Shown piece by piece: positions 9,207-21,226 of a stretch of DNA of 64,000 bases. The first letter of the stretch is position 1; each line of letters starts with the position of its first letter. Under the pieces are notes generated by a model that had not been told where the DNA came from, made no database searches, and saw only the letters and a program-made list of their open reading frames with translations. The position numbers and the translations under genes are program-made. The DNA is from Allofranklinella schreckenbergeri (lineage in GTDB: Bacteria; Pseudomonadota; Gammaproteobacteria; Burkholderiales; Burkholderiaceae_C), in NCBI RefSeq assembly GCF_003703475.1, contig NZ_RDQM01000006.1:124001-188000 (forward strand), given 5' to 3'.

Positions 9207-11264
9207 TTATTCAAATTCAAGAATGACTTGATCGACGGCCAGCGATTCGCCCTTGGCGGCGGCGATTTTGCTGACCACGCCGTCCTGCGCGGCAAACAGC
9301 ACGTTTTCCATCTTCATGGCTTCGATCACGGCCAAGCGCTCGCCGGCCTGCACCTTTTGCCCCGGCTCGACCTCGACCTTGACCAGCAGGCCCGGCATGG
9401 GCGAGAGCAGGTATTTGGAGAGATCGGGCGGCGCCTTGAACGGCATGATGCGAAACAGCTCGGCACGGCGCGCCGAGAGCACCAAAGTCTCGATCTGGCG
9501 GCCGTTGTGATTGATGCGCAGCGCCAGCGGGTTTTTGCCCACGCCGCGCTCGATCTGCGCCGTGAAGGGCTGGCCGTTGACGGTGCCTTGCACCGCGATT
9601 TGGTGCCCCATGGGGGTTTGCGCTTGCAGCGTGTAGCGCTTGCCATTGACGACGACCACGGCTTTGTCGCCATCTTCGTGCGCGTATTGCTCGATCAGCG
9701 CATCGGTGTAGATGTGCTGGCCCTGGCGCGCATCGAGTTCGATGACGACAAATTCCTTGCCCACGCGCACTTCCTGCCCGGCGAATTGGCCGGAGATGCG
9801 GCTGGCGCGGTCGCGAAAGCGCACGGTCGTCCACGCCGCCAGCGCTTGCAGGAATTCAGGCTCGTCATGGTGCACATCCTCGGCGTGAAAGCCCTCGGGG
9901 TAGTGCTGGGCGATAAAGCCGGTGTTGAAGTTGCCCGAGACGAAATCGGGGTGCGAGAGCAGCGCCGCCTGGAAGGGGATGTTGCTGTTGATGCCGCGGA
10001 TGACGAAGCCGTTGAGCGCCTCGCGCATGCGGGCGATGGCGTCCGCGCGGTCTTTGCCGTGCACGATGAGCTTGGCGATCATGGAGTCGTAGTACATCGG
10101 GATTTCGCCGCCTTCGTACACGCCCGTATCCACGCGCACGCCCAAGTCGGTGCTGGCCTGGCCCTGAAACAGGTTTTGCTCCGGCGGCACAAAGCGCACC
10201 AGACGGCCCGTGCTGGGCAGAAAGCCGCGGAAGGGGTCTTCGGCGTTGATGCGGCACTCGATGGCCCAGCCCTCCAGCTTCACATCGGCTTGGGTGAAGG
10301 CGAGTTTTTCACCGGCGGCGATGCGGATCATTTGCTCCACCAAGTCCAGCCCGGTGATGCACTCGGTCACCGGGTGCTCCACCTGCAGGCGGGTGTTCAT
10401 CTCCAGGAAGTAGAAGTCCTGGTTCTTGCCCACCACGAATTCCACCGTGCCCGCGCTTTGGTACTTCACCGCCTTGGCCAGCGCCACGGCCTGCTCGCCC
10501 ATGGCCTTGCGGGTTTCGGCGCTGATGAAGGGCGAGGGCGCTTCCTCGATCACCTTCTGGTGGCGGCGCTGGATGGAGCATTCGCGCTCGTGCAGATAGA
10601 CCACGTTGCCGTGCGCATCGCCCAGCACCTGGATTTCGATGTGGCGCGGCTGCTCGACGAATTTCTCGATGAACACGCGGTCGTCGCCAAAGGAATTGCG
10701 CGCCTCGTTGCGGCAGGACTCGAAGCCCTCCAGCGCCTCCTTGTCGTTGAAGGCCACGCGCAAGCCCTTGCCGCCGCCGCCCGCGCTGGCCTTGATCATC
10801 ACGGGGTAGCCAATGCCCTTGGCGATTTCCACGGCCTGCTCGGCAGTGTCGATCGGATCGTTGTAGCCGGGGATGGTGTTGACCTTGGCCTCGTTGGCCA
10901 GCTTCTTGGAGGCGATCTTGTCACCCATGGCGGCAATGGCCTCGTATTTGGGGCCGATGAAGGCGATGCCGTTTTCCTCCACCTTGCGCGCGAACTCCTC
11001 GTTCTCGCTCAAGAAGCCATAGCCGGGGTGGATGGCCTCAGCCCCCGTGGCCTTGGCCACCTCGATGATCTTGTCGCCCAGCAGGTAGGACTCGCGCGAA
11101 GGCGGCGGCCCCAGGCGCACGGCCTCGTCGGCCATTTGCACAAAGCGCGCCTCCTTGTCGGCGTCGGAATACACGGCCACGGTGGCAATGCCCATTTTCT
11201 GGGCCGTGGCAATGACGCGGCAGGCGATTTCGCCGCGGTTGGCGATGAGGATTTTTTTGAACAT
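9207..11264 (-). CDS. pccA: Propionyl-CoA carboxylase alpha subunit (biotin carboxylase + biotin carrier)
   Basis: A 685-residue subunit that carboxylates biotin with ATP and bicarbonate and carries it to the beta subunit. The N-terminal biotin carboxylase domain starts FKKILIANRGEIACRV, with the ATP-grasp Gly-rich loop KASAGGGGKG and the catalytic region EMNTRLQVEHPVTE. A middle BT-type domain follows. The C-terminal carrier domain has EAMKMEN with biotinyl Lys651 and ends VILEFE. Length and the middle domain point to propionyl-/3-methylcrotonyl-type carboxylases; pccB, meaB and the mutase nearby support propionyl-CoA. The long opposite-strand frame is a shadow. Confidence 0.95.
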   Translation of the reverse strand: MFKKILIANRGEIACRVIATAQKMGIATVAVYSDADKEARFVQMADEAVRLGPPPSRESYLLGDKIIEVAKATGAEAIHPGYGFLSENEEFARKVEENGIAFIGPKYEAIAAMGDKIASKKLANEAKVNTIPGYNDPIDTAEQAVEIAKGIGYPVMIKASAGGGGKGLRVAFNDKEALEGFESCRNEARNSFGDDRVFIEKFVEQPRHIEIQVLGDAHGNVVYLHERECSIQRRHQKVIEEAPSPFISAETRKAMGEQAVALAKAVKYQSAGTVEFVVGKNQDFYFLEMNTRLQVEHPVTECITGLDLVEQMIRIAAGEKLAFTQADVKLEGWAIECRINAEDPFRGFLPSTGRLVRFVPPEQNLFQGQASTDLGVRVDTGVYEGGEIPMYYDSMIAKLIVHGKDRADAIARMREALNGFVIRGINSNIPFQAALLSHPDFVSGNFNTGFIAQHYPEGFHAEDVHHDEPEFLQALAAWTTVRFRDRASRISGQFAGQEVRVGKEFVVIELDARQGQHIYTDALIEQYAHEDGDKAVVVVNGKRYTLQAQTPMGHQIAVQGTVNGQPFTAQIERGVGKNPLALRINHNGRQIETLVLSARRAELFRIMPFKAPPDLSKYLLSPMPGLLVKVEVEPGQKVQAGERLAVIEAMKMENVLFAAQDGVVSKIAAAKGESLAVDQVILEFE

Positions 11265-11277
11265 GGCAAAGACCCTT

Positions 11278-11400
11278 TCAGCTAATCACCTGCGTGGGAG
11301 CGGCGAAATCGCCTGCCTGCGCTGCGCGCAGCAGGCCATTTGGCGAAACGGTGTTTTCGCCGCAGTTGGCGATGAGGATTTTTTTGAACATGGTGAATTT
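11278..11400 (-). pseudogene. Duplicated 5' end of pccA (decoy start), non-functional
   Basis: On the minus strand, ATG at 11391 encodes MFKKILIANCGE, copying the first residues of pccA (MFKKILIANRGE) with one change, and then diverges into a short tail ending at 11278. The DNA match to the real start (11232-11264) covers about 30 bases including the T-run. Just beyond, 11300-11317 is an inverted copy of pccA bases 11219-11235 (GGCAGGCGATTTCGCCG). The segment therefore lies in the pccA leader and carries both a direct and an inverted partial copy of the gene's beginning. Confidence 0.6.
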
Positions 11401-11420
11401 CCTTGAATATCTCTTGCGAT

Positions 11421-11714
11421 TCAGTCTGAAGCCTGCGCCAACAGCGCCTTGCGCTGTGCTGTGAACGCACTCCAGTGTTGTGCTGGGCCGCCATTCATGA
11501 ATGCATGCGCGGCCATGAAGATATCGAACACACAAGGGTCATGGAGCTGACCGGCAGGCGTGCGCAAAGCGCGGTAGGCAAGCAGTGGATCCATGCGGCG
11601 CACCGCGTCGGGCGTATCGATACCGATGCTGCACAGATCCGCAGCCGTTGAGGCACCGACATTGGGGATGTCGGTCAACCTCACGGCAGTTTCGGCACAG
11701 AGCGCTTTGGGCAT
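11421..11714 (-). CDS. Small helix-hairpin-helix protein, Cdd1/pathogenicity-locus family
   Basis: About 97 residues from ATG 11714. A TTG at 11732, just after the pccB stop, would add six residues; neither has a clear ribosome site. The segment LTDIPNVGASTAADLCSIGI is a helix-hairpin-helix motif, and GQLHDPCVFDIFMAAHAFMN matches the conserved end of the Cdd1-type HhH family (PF11731). These small proteins are presumed nucleic-acid binding with no settled function. It sits between pccB and pccA on the same strand, an unusual insertion in this gene pair. Confidence 0.7.
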   Translation of the reverse strand: MPKALCAETAVRLTDIPNVGASTAADLCSIGIDTPDAVRRMDPLLAYRALRTPAGQLHDPCVFDIFMAAHAFMNGGPAQHWSAFTAQRKALLAQASD

Positions 11715-11732
11715 GGGCAAAAGCGACCGCAA

Positions 11733-13265
<1,533 letters not shown>

Positions 13266-13334
13266 GGTCTTCCTTCGGATCAATCAAATGGGTGGGCGCG
13301 GCGTGCGCGGGCGATGGGGCGCTTTCCGCAATAT

Positions 13335-13410
13335 TTTACAAATCAAAAGGAAAAGAAAATAATATGTTTCGGCATATTGGGTATAAATTCGTTTTTCCTT
13401 GATTTGTAAT
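13335..13410 (+). repeat. 77-bp AT-rich palindromic element, copy C
   Basis: Between meaB and pccB, genes transcribed in the same direction. Left arm TTTTACAAATCAAAAGGAAA, core ATATGTTTCGGCATATTGGG, right arm TTTTTCCTTGATTTGTAA. The arms are nearly perfect inverted repeats, so a transcript crossing it would fold into a long hairpin. Confidence 0.9.
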
Positions 13411-13436
13411 TTGGGTGTTTGGGCGTTGTGGCGGCT

Positions 13437-14465
13437 TCACGTGCTGCCGGGCGCGGAAAGCGCCGCCGCCGCGCCATAGGCATCGAGCAGTTGGCGCGCG
13501 GCGGTGGAGGCGGCCAACTGGCCGCCCAGCACTTGCTGCTGCAATTGCGGCAGGCGCTGGCGCACGGCTTCGTGCTGGCGGAAGGCGAGTTTGAGGCCGG
13601 CGTCGATGCGCTCCCACATCCAGGCCATGTTCTGGCGCTGGCGGCGCAGGGGCAGCTCGCCATTGTCGGTCTGCAACTGGCGGTATTGGCGCACTTCGGC
13701 CCAAAAATTTTCCACGCCCTGGCCCAGCAAGGCGCTGATTTGGATGACGCTGGGCGACCAGTGCCGCCCATCGTGCTGCTCGGCCGTGCCGTGCATGCCC
13801 AAAAGGCGCAGCGAGGAGGTGATTTGCGCCTGCGCGCGCGTGGCGGCTTTGGGGTCGATATCGGCTTTGTTGATGACCACCAGGTCGGCCATTTCCATCA
13901 CGCCTTTTTTGATGGCTTGCAAATCGTCGCCCGCGTTGGGCAGTTGCAGCAGCACGAACATGTCGGTCATGCCCCAGGCGGCGGTTTCGCTTTGGCCCAC
14001 GCCGACGGTTTCCACAATCACCACGTCGTAGCCCGCAGCCTCGCACACCAGCATGGCCTCGCGGGTTTTTTCCGCCACGCCGCCCAGGTTGCCGCCGCTG
14101 GGGCTGGGGCGGATGTAGGCGCGCTCGTTGACGGAGAGCTTTTCCATGCGCGTTTTGTCGCCCAGGATGGAGCCGCCCGAGACACTGGAGGAGGGGTCGA
14201 TGCTGAGCACCGCCACGCGGTGGCCTTGTTCGATCAGGTAAATGCCCAGGGCCTCGATGAAGGTGGATTTACCCACGCCAGGCACGCCGCTGATGCCCAG
14301 GCGCAAGGCTTTGCCGGTATGCGGCAGCAGTTGCGTGAGCAGCTCATCGCCCTGCGCGCGGTGGTCGGCGCGGGTGGATTCCAGCAGCGTGATGGCTTTG
14401 GCCATGGCGCGGCGTTGCTGCGCGGCGTTGCCGTGCAGGATGTGGTCCAACAAAGGGAGGGTCAT
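13437..14465 (-). CDS. meaB: Methylmalonyl-CoA mutase-associated GTPase MeaB
   Basis: G3E-family P-loop GTPase that protects methylmalonyl-CoA mutase and gates adenosylcobalamin loading. From ATG 14465 it has 342 residues. Walker A is GVPGVGKST, followed by VLSIDPSSSVSGGSILGDKTRM (split here only for description), switch III-like region ETVGVGQSE and base-specificity motif NKAD. The ArgK name is an older alias for the same family. It lies 11 bases downstream of the PIN toxin gene and upstream of pccB. Confidence 0.95.
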   Translation of the reverse strand: MTLPLLDHILHGNAAQQRRAMAKAITLLESTRADHRAQGDELLTQLLPHTGKALRLGISGVPGVGKSTFIEALGIYLIEQGHRVAVLSIDPSSSVSGGSILGDKTRMEKLSVNERAYIRPSPSGGNLGGVAEKTREAMLVCEAAGYDVVIVETVGVGQSETAAWGMTDMFVLLQLPNAGDDLQAIKKGVMEMADLVVINKADIDPKAATRAQAQITSSLRLLGMHGTAEQHDGRHWSPSVIQISALLGQGVENFWAEVRQYRQLQTDNGELPLRRQRQNMAWMWERIDAGLKLAFRQHEAVRQRLPQLQQQVLGGQLAASTAARQLLDAYGAAAALSAPGST

Positions 14466-14476
14466 GCGGTGCTGCC

Positions 14477-14893
14477 TCACAAAATCTCGAATGCCCGGCC
14501 ATCGGGCAGGCGGTAGCGCGAGAAGTCGCGCACATCCAGGGGCATGATACGGTTGACACCCGTCTGCGCCGCCAAGTCAACCAGCGAAGCGTCAGCGAAA
14601 TCCATATCGGTTCGGGGCAGCTCGGTATAGCGTTGCATGGCTAGCAGCAACTGCGGCAGTTGGGCTGCATCCATGGGGAAAACGGCCACCCCGCCTTCAG
14701 CTACCCAACGCAGCATGCGCCAGCGCCTATCGGGGCGCAAAAAATGGCAAGCCTCTACCACGCAAGGCCAGGTGCTGCAAAGACGCCAGTCGCTGCCGGC
14801 ATCTGCCAGCAAACCGGTGTAATGGCGGTGCGCGTAGGACTCGGGGGCGTACAAGGCCACCAGTGCCCCCGTATCGATCAACACCACATTCAT
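14477..14893 (-). CDS. vapC: PIN-domain toxin, VapC-like
   Basis: A 138-residue PIN-domain ribonuclease. It starts MNVVLIDTGALVALY with the first catalytic Asp at position 7. VVEACHFL supplies the second acidic residue, and TDMDFADASLVDLA supplies the C-terminal Asp cluster. ATG 14893 overlaps the stop of the upstream antitoxin gene by four bases (ATGA), the classic arrangement of a type II toxin-antitoxin operon. The RNA target cannot be told from sequence. It ends 11 bases before meaB, so toxin and meaB may share a transcript. Confidence 0.85.
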   Translation of the reverse strand: MNVVLIDTGALVALYAPESYAHRHYTGLLADAGSDWRLCSTWPCVVEACHFLRPDRRWRMLRWVAEGGVAVFPMDAAQLPQLLLAMQRYTELPRTDMDFADASLVDLAAQTGVNRIMPLDVRDFSRYRLPDGRAFEIL

Positions 14894-15261
14894 GGCGCTG
14901 CCTGCTCTTGCCCATCGGCTTGCCAAGGCTTGCCTTCACGGCGGGCTTGCTGGAAGGCCTCCCAATCGTGTTGGGCAGCGTCGTGCCGGGCTTGCAATAG
15001 CGCGCGCAAACGGTCTGCATCACTGGTCGGCGCGCCTGCATCCACCGCAGATGCCGCTGAAAAAGCCTGTGCAATTCTTTGCATTTGCGGGTCTTGCGCA
15101 GACTCTGCTTCGATCTTCAGCAAGAGCTGGTAAGGGTTTTTGCGCCCCAGCGCGCGCTCCACCGCGTCGATGATGAATTGCGACTTGGTGATGCCTTTGC
15201 GTTGCGCGGCCAGCTCCAGCTCTTTTTCCAGCAGCGGCTCCATGTGAACGGATACGGCCAT
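14890..15261 (-). CDS. vapB: Ribbon-helix-helix antitoxin, VapB-like
   Basis: A 123-residue protein. MAVSVHMEPLLEKELELAAQ then RKGITKSQFIIDAVERALG is a ribbon-helix-helix DNA-binding domain. The remaining half is long, acidic and helical (HDAAQHDWEAFQQARREGKP) and should wrap the PIN toxin. ATG 15261 is chosen as the start of the RHH strand. It overlaps the toxin gene by four bases and lies 56 bases after the methylmalonyl-CoA mutase gene. Such antitoxins usually autorepress their own operon. Confidence 0.82.
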   Translation of the reverse strand: MAVSVHMEPLLEKELELAAQRKGITKSQFIIDAVERALGRKNPYQLLLKIEAESAQDPQMQRIAQAFSAASAVDAGAPTSDADRLRALLQARHDAAQHDWEAFQQARREGKPWQADGQEQAAP

Positions 15262-15317
15262 GGTGTACCTCCCCAATGGATTGAAATGCCGTGTCAACCG
15301 ACAAAGCGCTCTGGCCT

Positions 15318-17468
<2,151 letters not shown>

Positions 17469-17615
17469 AAGCGATCCCAAAGGTTGGTTTATTTCTGTTG
17501 CGAACAAGGTGCGGCTGTTTTGACGTAGATGTTTCTGCCGCATCAGGGATGCGAAAAGCGGCACAAGCTTGCAAGAGCTTGATCCTCATACGCCAGCGAC
17601 TATGGCGCGCTAGTG

Positions 17616-17642
17616 TATGCCATTCGTAATTATGAATGCATA
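17616..17642. promoter_or_regulatory. Palindromic operator candidate between mutase and GntR regulator
   Basis: An inverted repeat centred on TAATTA: ATTCGTAATTATGAAT at 17622-17637 is palindromic with a single mismatched pair. It extends outward through TATGC on the left and GCATA on the right with one extra base. It lies in the divergent intergenic region, where a GntR-family dimer would be expected to bind and control both genes. Confidence 0.55.
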
Positions 17643-17706
17643 ATTTAAGGCCTACGTCTGCAAATCCCGCTCATAGGCCATTGATGAGCTGCATCAGGCC
17701 CCATTC

Positions 17707-18369
17707 ATGCCCGCCGCTTTCCCTCCGCCCCAGCTTGCTCGCCGCGCCTTGTACGAGGATGTGGCTGATTGGCTGCGCCAGCGCATCGCCAATCGGGCGC
17801 TTAAGCCTGGCGATTGGATTGACGAAGTGGCTATTGCGACTGAGTTGGGCATCAGCCGCACGCCCTTGCGCGAAGCGCTCAAGGTGCTGGCCGCAGAAGG
17901 CTTGATTACGATGAAAATGCGCCGCGGCGCTTATGTGGCTGAGACCAACGAGGAGGACTTGCAGGAAGTCTACGAAATGCTCAGCCTGCTTGAGGCCGAC
18001 GCAGCCGCTTTTGTGGCCGCGCATGCCAGCCCAGCGCAATACGAGGCGCTTGAGCGCATTCACGAGCGGCTTGAACGCAATGCGCACAATCCGGATGCTT
18101 TTTTCAAAGCCAATGAGGAGTTTCATGTGCGCTTGCTGGAAATGGCCGCCAACCGCTGGCGTCAGCAAATGGTGGCCGACTTGCGCAAAGTCATGAAGTT
18201 GCGCCGCCATAGCTCCCTGCTGCGACAGGGGCGCATTGCGCAATCGCTGCAAGAGCACCGCGCCATCATGCGAGCGCTGCAGGAAAAAGATCCCGATGCC
18301 GCCAGAAGGCATATGGCGCAGCACATCATGAATGGCTTGGATGCTGCGCGTCCTTTGCGGGATGCATGA
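17707..18369 (+). CDS. GntR-family transcriptional regulator (FCD domain)
   Basis: A 220-residue regulator. The N-terminal winged helix-turn-helix contains LKPGDWIDEVAIATELGISR and TPLREALKVLAAEGLI, the hallmark of GntR proteins. The C-terminal all-helical FCD ligand domain has LLEADAAAFVAAHAS, HVRLLEMAANR and the metal-ligand region QEHRAIMRALQEKD. It is divergent from the mutase gene, so control of the propionate/methylmalonyl block is the natural inference; the effector might be a short-chain acid or CoA intermediate but is not shown by sequence. Confidence 0.87.
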   Translation: MPAAFPPPQLARRALYEDVADWLRQRIANRALKPGDWIDEVAIATELGISRTPLREALKVLAAEGLITMKMRRGAYVAETNEEDLQEVYEMLSLLEADAAAFVAAHASPAQYEALERIHERLERNAHNPDAFFKANEEFHVRLLEMAANRWRQQMVADLRKVMKLRRHSSLLRQGRIAQSLQEHRAIMRALQEKDPDAARRHMAQHIMNGLDAARPLRDA

Positions 18370-18418
18370 AGGTCTTTGAATTTTGGCTCCGGTTTTTGCG
18401 CTACAATGCGCAGCTTGA

Positions 18419-18494
18419 TCCCCGATAGCTCAGTCGGTAGAGCGACGGACTGTTAATCCGCAGGTCCCTGGTTCGAGCCCAGGTCGGGGAGCCA
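18419..18494 (+). tRNA. tRNA-Asn (GTT)
   Basis: A 76-base cloverleaf. The acceptor arm TCCCCGA pairs with TCGGGGA. The D-loop region AGCTCAGTCGGTAGAGC, the anticodon loop CTGTTAATC (anticodon GTT) and the T-arm GGTTCGAGCCC are all present. CCA is encoded at 18492-18494. A TACAAT at 18402-18407 is a plausible -10 box. Its -35 match TTGAAT (18376) is 20 bases away, wider than ideal. Confidence 0.97.
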
Positions 18495-18505
18495 ATTCTT
18501 ATGTT

Positions 18506-18535
18506 AAAAAGCAGGCCGTTCGGTCTGCTTTTTTT
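18506..18535 (+). terminator. Rho-independent terminator after tRNA-Asn
   Basis: Stem AAGCAGGCCG / CGGTCTGCTT with a TT loop and a following run of T residues. It lies 12 bases after the tRNA. Confidence 0.85.
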
Positions 18536-18701
18536 ATGCGCGTTCAGAGCAAGAAAGCGTTTGAGATCGCGGCGGCGGGCGAAGCTTTGCTTTTGCAGGG
18601 CTTCTGATTGATAAGGATAGATTGAAGGGTTGATTTGAAATCGAGGTATTCTTATTTAGCGTGGGGATGAGGTAATTTGCTCTTTAAAGCGGGAGAGACG
18701 A

Positions 18702-19100
18702 ATGGCGAACGAGAAAAAAAATATCGGTGAGAGAATGGATGGCAATGCAAAAAATGCGGGGTCGATGGGGTCTTCAGGTGCAAAGCGTGCGAAAAAAAAT
18801 ACCGATGAAGGGCAAAAAATAGGAAATCCAGCGCCTAAGCGAACCGCAGCAAAAAAAAGCGTTTCGGCCAAGGCATCTGTAGCGAAAATACCGAAAAAAA
18901 ACGCAACACCCAAGTTGGCCGATGAGGCGGCGAAGCCAAAGGCGAAGAAGCAGATTACTGCGAAAAAAGTTGGTAAGGTGAGGAATAGAACATCAGCTAA
19001 TATCGATGCTGAGAAAATCAAAACAGTTGCTGAAAGTTCTGTGCGTACGACATTGGCGCCGCAGGTAGTGTGGCCGTTTCCGGTGGGCAAGAAACCCTGA
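18702..19100 (+). CDS. Lys/Ala-rich histone H1-like basic protein
   Basis: A 132-residue low-complexity protein dominated by Lys, Ala, Thr and Ser with repeated KK, AKK and PKAK motifs (KRTAAKKSVSAKASVAKIPK). It resembles the Lys-rich tails of bacterial histone H1-like (HC/AlgP-type) proteins, which bind DNA nonspecifically. It ends in a different, more hydrophobic segment (TTLAPQVVWPFPVGKKP). ATG 18702 has GCGGGAGAGACGA upstream. The DNA is more A-rich than its neighbours, partly because of Lys codons. It has its own terminator. Homology is inferred from composition, so function is uncertain. Confidence 0.65.
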   Translation: MANEKKNIGERMDGNAKNAGSMGSSGAKRAKKNTDEGQKIGNPAPKRTAAKKSVSAKASVAKIPKKNATPKLADEAAKPKAKKQITAKKVGKVRNRTSANIDAEKIKTVAESSVRTTLAPQVVWPFPVGKKP

Positions 19101-19110
19101 ATATGTCTCC

Positions 19111-19146
19111 AATAAAAAAGCCACTTTCGGGTGGCTTTTTTATTAG
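19111..19146 (+). terminator. Rho-independent terminator after histone-like gene
   Basis: Stem AAAAAGCCAC / GTGGCTTTTTT around a short TTTCGG loop, with a T-run on either strand's reading. Confidence 0.85.
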
Positions 19147-19183
19147 AGTGATGCAGAGATTTTGAAGTTTTTATTTAATTTTT

Positions 19184-19945
19184 ATGCGAATTATTGCAAG
19201 TCCGCACGCTGTGGATCCTATTTCTGTTCTTGAAGCTGCTTTGCTGTGTGCGCAGGAGCCTATGCGTGTGTCGCAGTTGCAAGCTCTTTTCGGCGAAGAT
19301 GCGCCCGTGACGGAGACGCACATTCAGGCGTGGTTGGAGCAGTTGCAACACGATTGGCAGCGGCGTGGTCTGGAATTGGTGCAGGTTGCCAGCGGTTGGC
19401 GTTTTCAAAGTCGTTCTGCCGTATTGCCCTATTTGGGGCGGCTGGAGCCAGAGCGCACGCCGCGTTATTCTCGTGCCGCTATGGAAACATTGGCTGTCAT
19501 TGCCTACCGGCAGCCCGTTACGCGCGGAGACATTGAAGAGATAAGAGGCGTAGCGGTCAATAGCCACATCATCAAGCAGTTGGAAGAGCGGGGCTGGATT
19601 GAGGTGATTGGTCACCGCGAGTCGGTGGGACGCCCGGCGTTGCTGGCGACGACGGCACAGTTTCTTGATGATTTGGGTTTGGCGTCTTTACGTGATTTGC
19701 CTGAAGTCGATGCCATGAATGAGGACACGTTGCGCCAATTGGGCATAGATTCCCCCGTGTCCAATACCGTAGAGGCAGCACTGCCTGCGCAAGAGGAGAT
19801 CCAGCCGGATGCTCGCGTGGAAGCGCGGTCGCTTGCAGGGGCTGCTGGCGAGGATGAGGTAGGGCAGGGCCGTGCGAATGCGCTTGCATGCTGTACGACA
19901 ATGACAGCCACAACAGAGCATTCCCATAGTTTGGAAAACGTATGA
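19184..19945 (+). CDS. scpB: Segregation and condensation protein B
   Basis: A 253-residue subunit of the SMC-ScpAB (MukBEF-analogous) condensin. Two winged-helix domains are visible: [20 protein letters not shown] near residue 15, and [20 protein letters not shown] followed by [20 protein letters not shown] and [20 protein letters not shown] (in separate stretches), the ScpB signature. A longer acidic C-terminal tail of about 80 residues follows. Its stop overlaps the rluB start by four bases (ATGA). The scpA partner is not in the window. Confidence 0.93.
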   Translation: MRIIASPHAVDPISVLEAALLCAQEPMRVSQLQALFGEDAPVTETHIQAWLEQLQHDWQRRGLELVQVASGWRFQSRSAVLPYLGRLEPERTPRYSRAAMETLAVIAYRQPVTRGDIEEIRGVAVNSHIIKQLEERGWIEVIGHRESVGRPALLATTAQFLDDLGLASLRDLPEVDAMNEDTLRQLGIDSPVSNTVEAALPAQEEIQPDARVEARSLAGAAGEDEVGQGRANALACCTTMTATTEHSHSLENV

Positions 19946-21129
19946 AACATCCCCAATCACCCCGCCCCGGTCGTGGCGGTCGTTTTGGCGCGGCTTCGCG
20001 CAGTGGCGCAGAGCGTCGGTCTCCGCCTCGCAAGGTAGCACCGCGTTCCTCGCCAAGGCGGGCTGAAGACGTAACGCCTTTGAACTCCTGTACTTTGGTT
20101 GGAGCAGCAGAGGCACAGTCTGCAAATTCTCATAAACGCGTATTGCAAGCCGATATGCAGCAACCCAAGCTGCACAAGGTGCTTGCGCAGGCAGGTATAG
20201 GCTCGCGCGTGGAGATGGAGGCCTTAATTGCCCAAGGGCGGGTAATGGTCAATGACAAACCGGCCCATGTGGGTCAGCGTGTGCAGCAGGGCGATCAGAT
20301 CAAGGTCAATGGCAAGCCGGTGCGGCTGCGCATGGCGCAGCAAGCAACGCGCGTTTTGGCCTATCACAAGTTGGCGGGCGAAATGGTGACGCGCAACGAC
20401 CCGCAAAGTCGGCCAACCGTATTTCGAAAGTTACCGCCTTTGGCTGTGGGCAAATGGCAAGCCGTAGGCCGTTTGGACTTGAACACGGAGGGGCTGCTGC
20501 TGCTGACCAATTCAGGCGATTTGGCTAATCGCTTGATGCATCCGCGTTACGGCTTAGAGCGCGAATACGCCGTGCGCATTCTCGGAGCGCTTTCCGATGA
20601 GGAGCGCGCCCAATTGCTTGAAGGGGTGCAATTGGAAGATGGCGAAGCGGCTTTCGGTTCTATCCAAGATGGTGGGGGCGAAGGGGTGAATCAGTGGTAC
20701 CGCGTCACGATTTCTGAGGGGCGTAACCGCGAAGTGCGTCGCATGATGGAGGCCGTTGGTCATGCCGTCAGCCGCTTGATTCGTATTCGTTATGGCAGTG
20801 TGGTGTTGATGCGCGGTTTGCGCCGAGGCGCTTGGTATGAGTTGCCTGATGCCGACGTGGCGCGTTTAATGGATGAGGTAGGGCTTGAGCCGCCTGTGCC
20901 GATGGGCCGCGGTAGGGTGCGGCGTGTGCCGGACCGAAAAACTGGAGCCGGCCGGTCTGCGCCATCCTCAGCGGCGGAGGTTAAAAGCGTTGGCAAGCCT
21001 GTTCGGATGCTCGCCGGGCGAGGCGGCGTATCCGCTTCGCAGGGGTACATTGGTGAGGCTGGCATTTACAAGCCCCAAGCCCAGCGGGGCAAGGGCAAAG
21101 GCCGTGGAAAAGCGAAACGCGCCCGCTGA
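19942..21129 (+). CDS. rluB: 23S rRNA pseudouridine synthase, RluB family
   Basis: RsuA/RluB-type pseudouridine synthase modifying the 23S rRNA region around U2605. It has 395 residues. A basic, disordered N-terminus ([12 protein letters not shown]) leads into an S4 RNA-binding domain ([20 protein letters not shown], then [12 protein letters not shown]). The catalytic domain has [20 protein letters not shown] with the active Asp. The Lys/Gly-rich C-terminus ([13 protein letters not shown]) is typical of long RluB versions. An alternative start at the ATG near 20154 would drop the basic leader. Translationally coupled to scpB. Confidence 0.92.
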   Translation: MKHPQSPRPGRGGRFGAASRSGAERRSPPRKVAPRSSPRRAEDVTPLNSCTLVGAAEAQSANSHKRVLQADMQQPKLHKVLAQAGIGSRVEMEALIAQGRVMVNDKPAHVGQRVQQGDQIKVNGKPVRLRMAQQATRVLAYHKLAGEMVTRNDPQSRPTVFRKLPPLAVGKWQAVGRLDLNTEGLLLLTNSGDLANRLMHPRYGLEREYAVRILGALSDEERAQLLEGVQLEDGEAAFGSIQDGGGEGVNQWYRVTISEGRNREVRRMMEAVGHAVSRLIRIRYGSVVLMRGLRRGAWYELPDADVARLMDEVGLEPPVPMGRGRVRRVPDRKTGAGRSAPSSAAEVKSVGKPVRMLAGRGGVSASQGYIGEAGIYKPQAQRGKGKGRGKAKRAR

Positions 21130-21226
21130 TGGCGCTGGTGCGTCAGCGCATGCCCCCGCCTTTGGGTAATACGAAGTCGTTAGAATGCGCGGTTTTCTTC
21201 AACTTAGCTCCAAAAGGAACATAACG

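Noticed and set aside
9174-11285. 703-codon plus-strand frame opposite pccA
   Set aside because: Shadow of a clear PccA coding sequence; composition (His, Gly, Leu-rich) is typical of antisense translation.
18610-18660. Possible degenerate element copy upstream of the histone-like gene
   Set aside because: TTGATTGATAAGG and TTGATTTGAAATCG recall the arms but lie in the same orientation and no core is present.
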